NCBI GenBank assembly: GCA_035317825.1
Contig: DATHGB010000015.1
Coordinates: forward strand, 34,136 to 98,135
Direction of reading: 5' to 3'
Source of the DNA: Candidatus Saccharimonadales bacterium
GTDB lineage: Bacteria > Patescibacteriota > Saccharimonadia > Saccharimonadales > Saccharimonadaceae
DNA: 64,000 bases
Shown piece after piece: positions 60,055 through 64,000 of this stretch (its first letter is position 1; each line of letters opens with the position of its first letter). Below the pieces are notes generated by a model. The model had not been told where the DNA came from and made no database searches. It saw only the letters and a program-made list of their open reading frames with translations. Made by a program: the position numbers and the translations under genes.

Positions 60055-62580
60055 ATGGACGACGATATTACTGACGTAAATAACACAATGCCAATTGAAG
60101 ATGAGGTAATTGTTCCTCAGACACACTCACGATTAGTGGAGAATCAATCTGTTGAATATGTTATGGAAGAAAGCTTCTTGAAATATTCAATGAGCGTGAT
60201 TGTTGAGCGTGCTCTTCCTGACGTGCGAGACGGTATGAAACCTGTGCACCGGCGTATTTTATACAGCATGGGCGAACAAAACCTTCGCCCAGGTGGACGA
60301 TTCCTCAAGAGCGCCCGTATCGTCGGTGACGTAATGGGTAAATATCACCCTCATGGCGATTCATCTATCTACTTTTCAATGGTACGTCTGGCTCAAGATT
60401 GGGTAATGCGATACCCATTGGTTAATGGCCAAGGTAACTATGGTTCGATGGACGGAGATCCTCCAGCTGCAAGCCGTTACACTGAAGCACGCCTAGGCCG
60501 CGCCGGTAATGAACTGCTAGCTGACCTCGAAAAAGATACGGTTGTTTTTCGTGACAACTACGATGGATCAGAACAAGAACCGTCGGTGCTTCCTGCTAAG
60601 CTGCCGAACCTTCTGTTAAACGGACAGATTGGTATTGCTGTTGGTATGGCGACGAATATTCCACCGCATAACCTTAGTGAGCTTGTTGATGCGACAATAC
60701 ATTTGATTGATAACCCCGAAGCGACAACAATCGATGATTTATTGAAATACGTTAAAGGCCCAGATTTTCCAACGGGCGCAGTAGTCTACGGCGGTAGCCC
60801 AATGAAGCAGGCTTACCAGACAGGCCGTGGTAGCGTGATGATTCGTGCCGTAACGGCCATCGAAGAGACTAAAAAAGGCCGTAGCCAGATTATCGTCACC
60901 GAAATGCCTTATGGCGTAAATAAAGCAACACTTATTGAAAAAATTGCCGAACTGCACAAGGATAAGAAGATTTTAATCAGTGACCTACGCGACGAAAGTG
61001 CCAGGGGCAAAGTCCGGGTTGTTATTGAACTTCGAAAAGATGCCTATCCAAAGAAGGTTCTCAACCAGCTCTTCAAGCTTACGGCCTTACAGACGAGCTT
61101 CCACTATAATATGCTTGCTCTTATTGATGGTATCCAGCCTAAAGTACTTGGCCTGCATGAAATCCTCGACGAATTCGTCAAACACCGTCGTATCGTTGTT
61201 CGCCGCCGAACTGAGTTTGAGCTAAAAGCAGCTAAAGCCCGCGCACACATCCTAGAAGGGTACAAGATCGCTCTTGATCACATTGATGAAGTAATTAAGC
61301 TTATTCGTGCAAGTAAGACAAGTGAAATCGCGCAAGCGGGTTTGATCGAGAAGTTCGGCCTTTCCGAAATCCAAGCCCAAGCGATTCTTGCCATGCAGCT
61401 ACGCCGCCTAACAGGCCTAGAGCGTGACAAGATTGAAAACGAGCTCAATGAGTTACTCGAGCTGATTGCCAAACTAGAGGCAATTCTAGCCGATGAGTCA
61501 GAGATCCTTCGTATCATCAAAGAAGAGCTTCTTGAGATGAAAGAGAAATATGGCGATGAACGCCGCAGCCAGATGATTAACTATGAACTCGGTAAGTTTA
61601 GCGATGAAGAACTCATCCCTGAAGAAGAGTCTGTTATTCTTTTGACAACAGAAAATTACATCAAACGTACGTTAGTGAGCGAATATCGCCGTCAGAACCG
61701 TGGCGGTAAAGGCAAGCGTGGCATGACAACCAAGGAAGAGGATATTATTGACCAGCTTGTACCTGCAAGTACTCATGATTACTTATTATTCTTTACTAAC
61801 CGAGGTCGCATTTTCCGTTTGAAAGCCTACGAAGTGCCGGCAGCCAGCCTACAAGCTAAGGGTGTTGCAGCAGTTAACCTATTGCAACTACAGCCCGAAG
61901 AGAAGATTACTTCTATCATCCGTCATGCAAAGGACGCGAATGATGACGGTTATTTGTTTATGGCAACCACGAAGGGGACGATAAAAAAGACACCTCTCAA
62001 GGACTATGCAAATATTCGTACGAATGGTCTCATCGCTATTAAATTAGACGATGGGGATGAGCTACGTTGGATTAAGAAGACGACTGGACAGAACGATGTG
62101 ATAATCTCTACATCTGCCGGACAAGCCGTTCGCTTTATCGAATCAGATGCTCGTCCAATGGGCCGATCAGCTCGTGGTGTCCGCGGAGTGCGTCTACGGC
62201 CGAACGACCAAGTGGTCGGAATGGATATTGTTGATGACGACAACGCACGCCTGCTCGTTATTAGCCAGAACGGCTACGGCAAGACGACCAAGGTTGCTAA
62301 CTTCCCAAGCCATAAACGTGGAGGCGTTGGTATTAAAGCGGCTGTCGTGACGGCAAAGACAGGCCCGATTATCTCTGTCCGTACTTTAGAACCAGATGCC
62401 AGTGAAGTATTGCTAATATCCAATCAGGGCCAGGCAATTCGCGTCGCGCTGAAGGATATTCCAACACTTGGACGTACGACGCAAGGCGTGCGTATCATGC
62501 GCATGCGTGAAGGGGACAAAGTGTCATCACTTGGACTTATGCCTGAACAGGCTGCACCAGAACTAGAGGAAGAGGAGTAG
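60055..62580 (+). CDS. gyrA: DNA gyrase subunit A
   Basis: Active-site Tyr in [10 protein letters not shown] near residue 141 and the wing [19 protein letters not shown] near 95-113. The C-terminal domain has a GyrA-box-like [12 protein letters not shown] near 545, which distinguishes GyrA from ParC. In the quinolone region the serine is kept (GDS), but the position of E. coli Asp87 is Phe (IYF), which may lower quinolone binding. 841 residues. One base separates it from gyrB. Confidence 0.95.
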   Translation: MDDDITDVNNTMPIEDEVIVPQTHSRLVENQSVEYVMEESFLKYSMSVIVERALPDVRDGMKPVHRRILYSMGEQNLRPGGRFLKSARIVGDVMGKYHPHGDSSIYFSMVRLAQDWVMRYPLVNGQGNYGSMDGDPPAASRYTEARLGRAGNELLADLEKDTVVFRDNYDGSEQEPSVLPAKLPNLLLNGQIGIAVGMATNIPPHNLSELVDATIHLIDNPEATTIDDLLKYVKGPDFPTGAVVYGGSPMKQAYQTGRGSVMIRAVTAIEETKKGRSQIIVTEMPYGVNKATLIEKIAELHKDKKILISDLRDESARGKVRVVIELRKDAYPKKVLNQLFKLTALQTSFHYNMLALIDGIQPKVLGLHEILDEFVKHRRIVVRRRTEFELKAAKARAHILEGYKIALDHIDEVIKLIRASKTSEIAQAGLIEKFGLSEIQAQAILAMQLRRLTGLERDKIENELNELLELIAKLEAILADESEILRIIKEELLEMKEKYGDERRSQMINYELGKFSDEELIPEEESVILLTTENYIKRTLVSEYRRQNRGGKGKRGMTTKEEDIIDQLVPASTHDYLLFFTNRGRIFRLKAYEVPAASLQAKGVAAVNLLQLQPEEKITSIIRHAKDANDDGYLFMATTKGTIKKTPLKDYANIRTNGLIAIKLDDGDELRWIKKTTGQNDVIISTSAGQAVRFIESDARPMGRSARGVRGVRLRPNDQVVGMDIVDDDNARLLVISQNGYGKTTKVANFPSHKRGGVGIKAAVVTAKTGPIISVRTLEPDASEVLLISNQGQAIRVALKDIPTLGRTTQGVRIMRMREGDKVSSLGLMPEQAAPELEEEE

Positions 62581-62589
62581 AATAGGGTT

Positions 62590-63021
62590 ATGGAACTCGT
62601 TTCCCCCTATCTTGTAGCAATCGTTATTGCGTGGCTTTTGTCGCACATCATTAAGTACGCGATTGCTACAGGGCAAGGGAAACGCCTTGACCTAACGCAC
62701 CAGCTATTCATATCGGGCGGGATGCCTAGCTCGCATGCGGCTACATCAGTGGCTATCTGGATGGTCATATTACTAAAAGACGGTATAGGGTCAGCTATAT
62801 TTGGCCTTGCAACCCTAGTCGTTCTGGTTATTACCTACGACGCAGTCAAGGTACGGCGGTCTTCAGGAGAGCAGGGTGAAGCAATTACCCAGCTAATCAA
62901 AGAAACAAAAAGTCCGGTTAAATTACCCCGATCCGCAAAGGGTCATACGCCCCTAGAAGTCCTCGTAGGGTCTATTTTAGGCGCCACTATTGGCTTAGTT
63001 GTCTTTTTAGCTACAAAATAG
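62590..63021 (+). CDS. DUF212 (divergent PAP2-like) membrane protein
   Basis: Three or four membrane helices with GGMPSSHAATSVAIWMV near residue 39, TYDAVKVRRSSGEQ near 95, and KGHTPLEVLVGSILGATIGLV at the end: the DUF212/YuiD pattern. It is distantly related to PAP2 acid phosphatases, and the SxxxH of that family (SSHA) is visible. Nine bases after gyrA, probably in the same transcript. Confidence 0.85.
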   Translation: MELVSPYLVAIVIAWLLSHIIKYAIATGQGKRLDLTHQLFISGGMPSSHAATSVAIWMVILLKDGIGSAIFGLATLVVLVITYDAVKVRRSSGEQGEAITQLIKETKSPVKLPRSAKGHTPLEVLVGSILGATIGLVVFLATK

Positions 63022-63034
63022 TTTCAAATTACCC

Positions 63035-63064
63035 TTGACGGACACCCGCTACGTACGTTATGCT
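63035..63064 (+). promoter_or_regulatory. Likely rRNA operon promoter
   Basis: TTGACG (63035-63040), 18 bp, TATGCT (63059-63064). A long hairpin-forming leader (GATCACAGT ... ACTGTGGAG ... GATC) follows before the 16S gene, possibly an RNase III processing stem. Confidence 0.5.
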
Positions 63065-63200
63065 TGATCACAGTCTGGTCGCACAATAAAGCGAAGCAAC
63101 TGTGGAGTTGAATAGATCAAATGAACGTTAACAATTTAGTTGTGCATATTATCATCGTCAGTTTATATTTTATGTAGATAGTCAATTTATTGATATATCT

Positions 63201-64000
<800 letters not shown>

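Overview
The window comes from a member of Candidatus Saccharibacteria (TM7, Patescibacteria/CPR). The best evidence is the 5' 800 bases of a 16S rRNA gene at the right edge, whose sequence reads as TM7-like. Supporting this are the streamlined gene set, a large single-locus type IV pilus cluster, a TGS-less ThrRS, and many genes whose -10 box lies 8-12 bases before the start codon (probably leaderless mRNAs). Stop codon use looks standard: TGA is a stop, not glycine. Base composition is moderate, apart from two GC-rich foreign-looking genes.

Region 1 (1-10005) is accessory. All genes point right. They are mostly single unrecognised or weakly recognised proteins: an AAA_28-type ATPase fragment, an ADP-ribosyltransferase-like protein, a HAD-like plus phosphoribosyltransferase-like pair, an endonuclease/exonuclease/phosphatase-fold protein, a DUF1801 protein and a GT-A-like protein. 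Most are separated by copies of the same 100-180 bp repeat. Each repeat carries an antisense conserved peptide remnant and usually ends in a near-identical promoter (TTGACA, 17 bp, TAAATT), so nearly every unit brings its own promoter. This cassette-like array is the strongest candidate for an undescribed system here.

Region 2 (10087-25213) is the type IV pilus locus: a membrane TPR-like protein and large secreted protein, pilM, pilN, pilO-like, a small membrane protein, pilB, pilT, pilC, a major-type prepilin, prepilin peptidase, three minor prepilins and a PilX-like protein. A GC-rich secreted-protein gene of actinobacterial character sits between the prepilin and the peptidase. Since Saccharibacteria live on Actinobacteria, this looks like host-to-epibiont transfer.

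Region 3 (25217-40000) is mixed housekeeping: xer recombinase, uppP, ndk, tRNA-Arg, PH-domain protein, PpiC/SurA-like foldase, superoxide dismutase, MFS exporter, DoxX-like protein and PP2C phosphatase. It also holds a small accessory island (33.1-35.95 kb) bounded by a direct repeat of the tRNA-Asp 3' end plus terminator and carrying an HExxH protein. Then follow tRNA-Asp, tRNA-Thr, tRNA-Gly, a membrane glycosyltransferase, nrdR, a 40-residue gene, a second GC-rich gene (macro-domain-like) and tRNA-Val.

Region 4 (40020-50350) is translation and RNA: a T-box leader with thrS, a HAD nucleotidase, an alkyltransferase-like protein, miaA, a winged-helix protein, an MBL-fold protein, rpmB, an M50 protease, a structured ncRNA, tRNA-Pro, a Nudix-RNase HI fusion, rnpB, infC-rpmI-rplT (infC with an AUC start), a comM relic and ssrA (tmRNA).

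Region 5 (50350-64000) begins with 1.3 kb of gene-free AT-rich DNA holding a long hairpin. It continues with a VirD4/TcpA-like secretion ATPase and companions, an LPTTG surface protein, gyrB-gyrA, a DUF212 membrane protein and the 16S rRNA gene.
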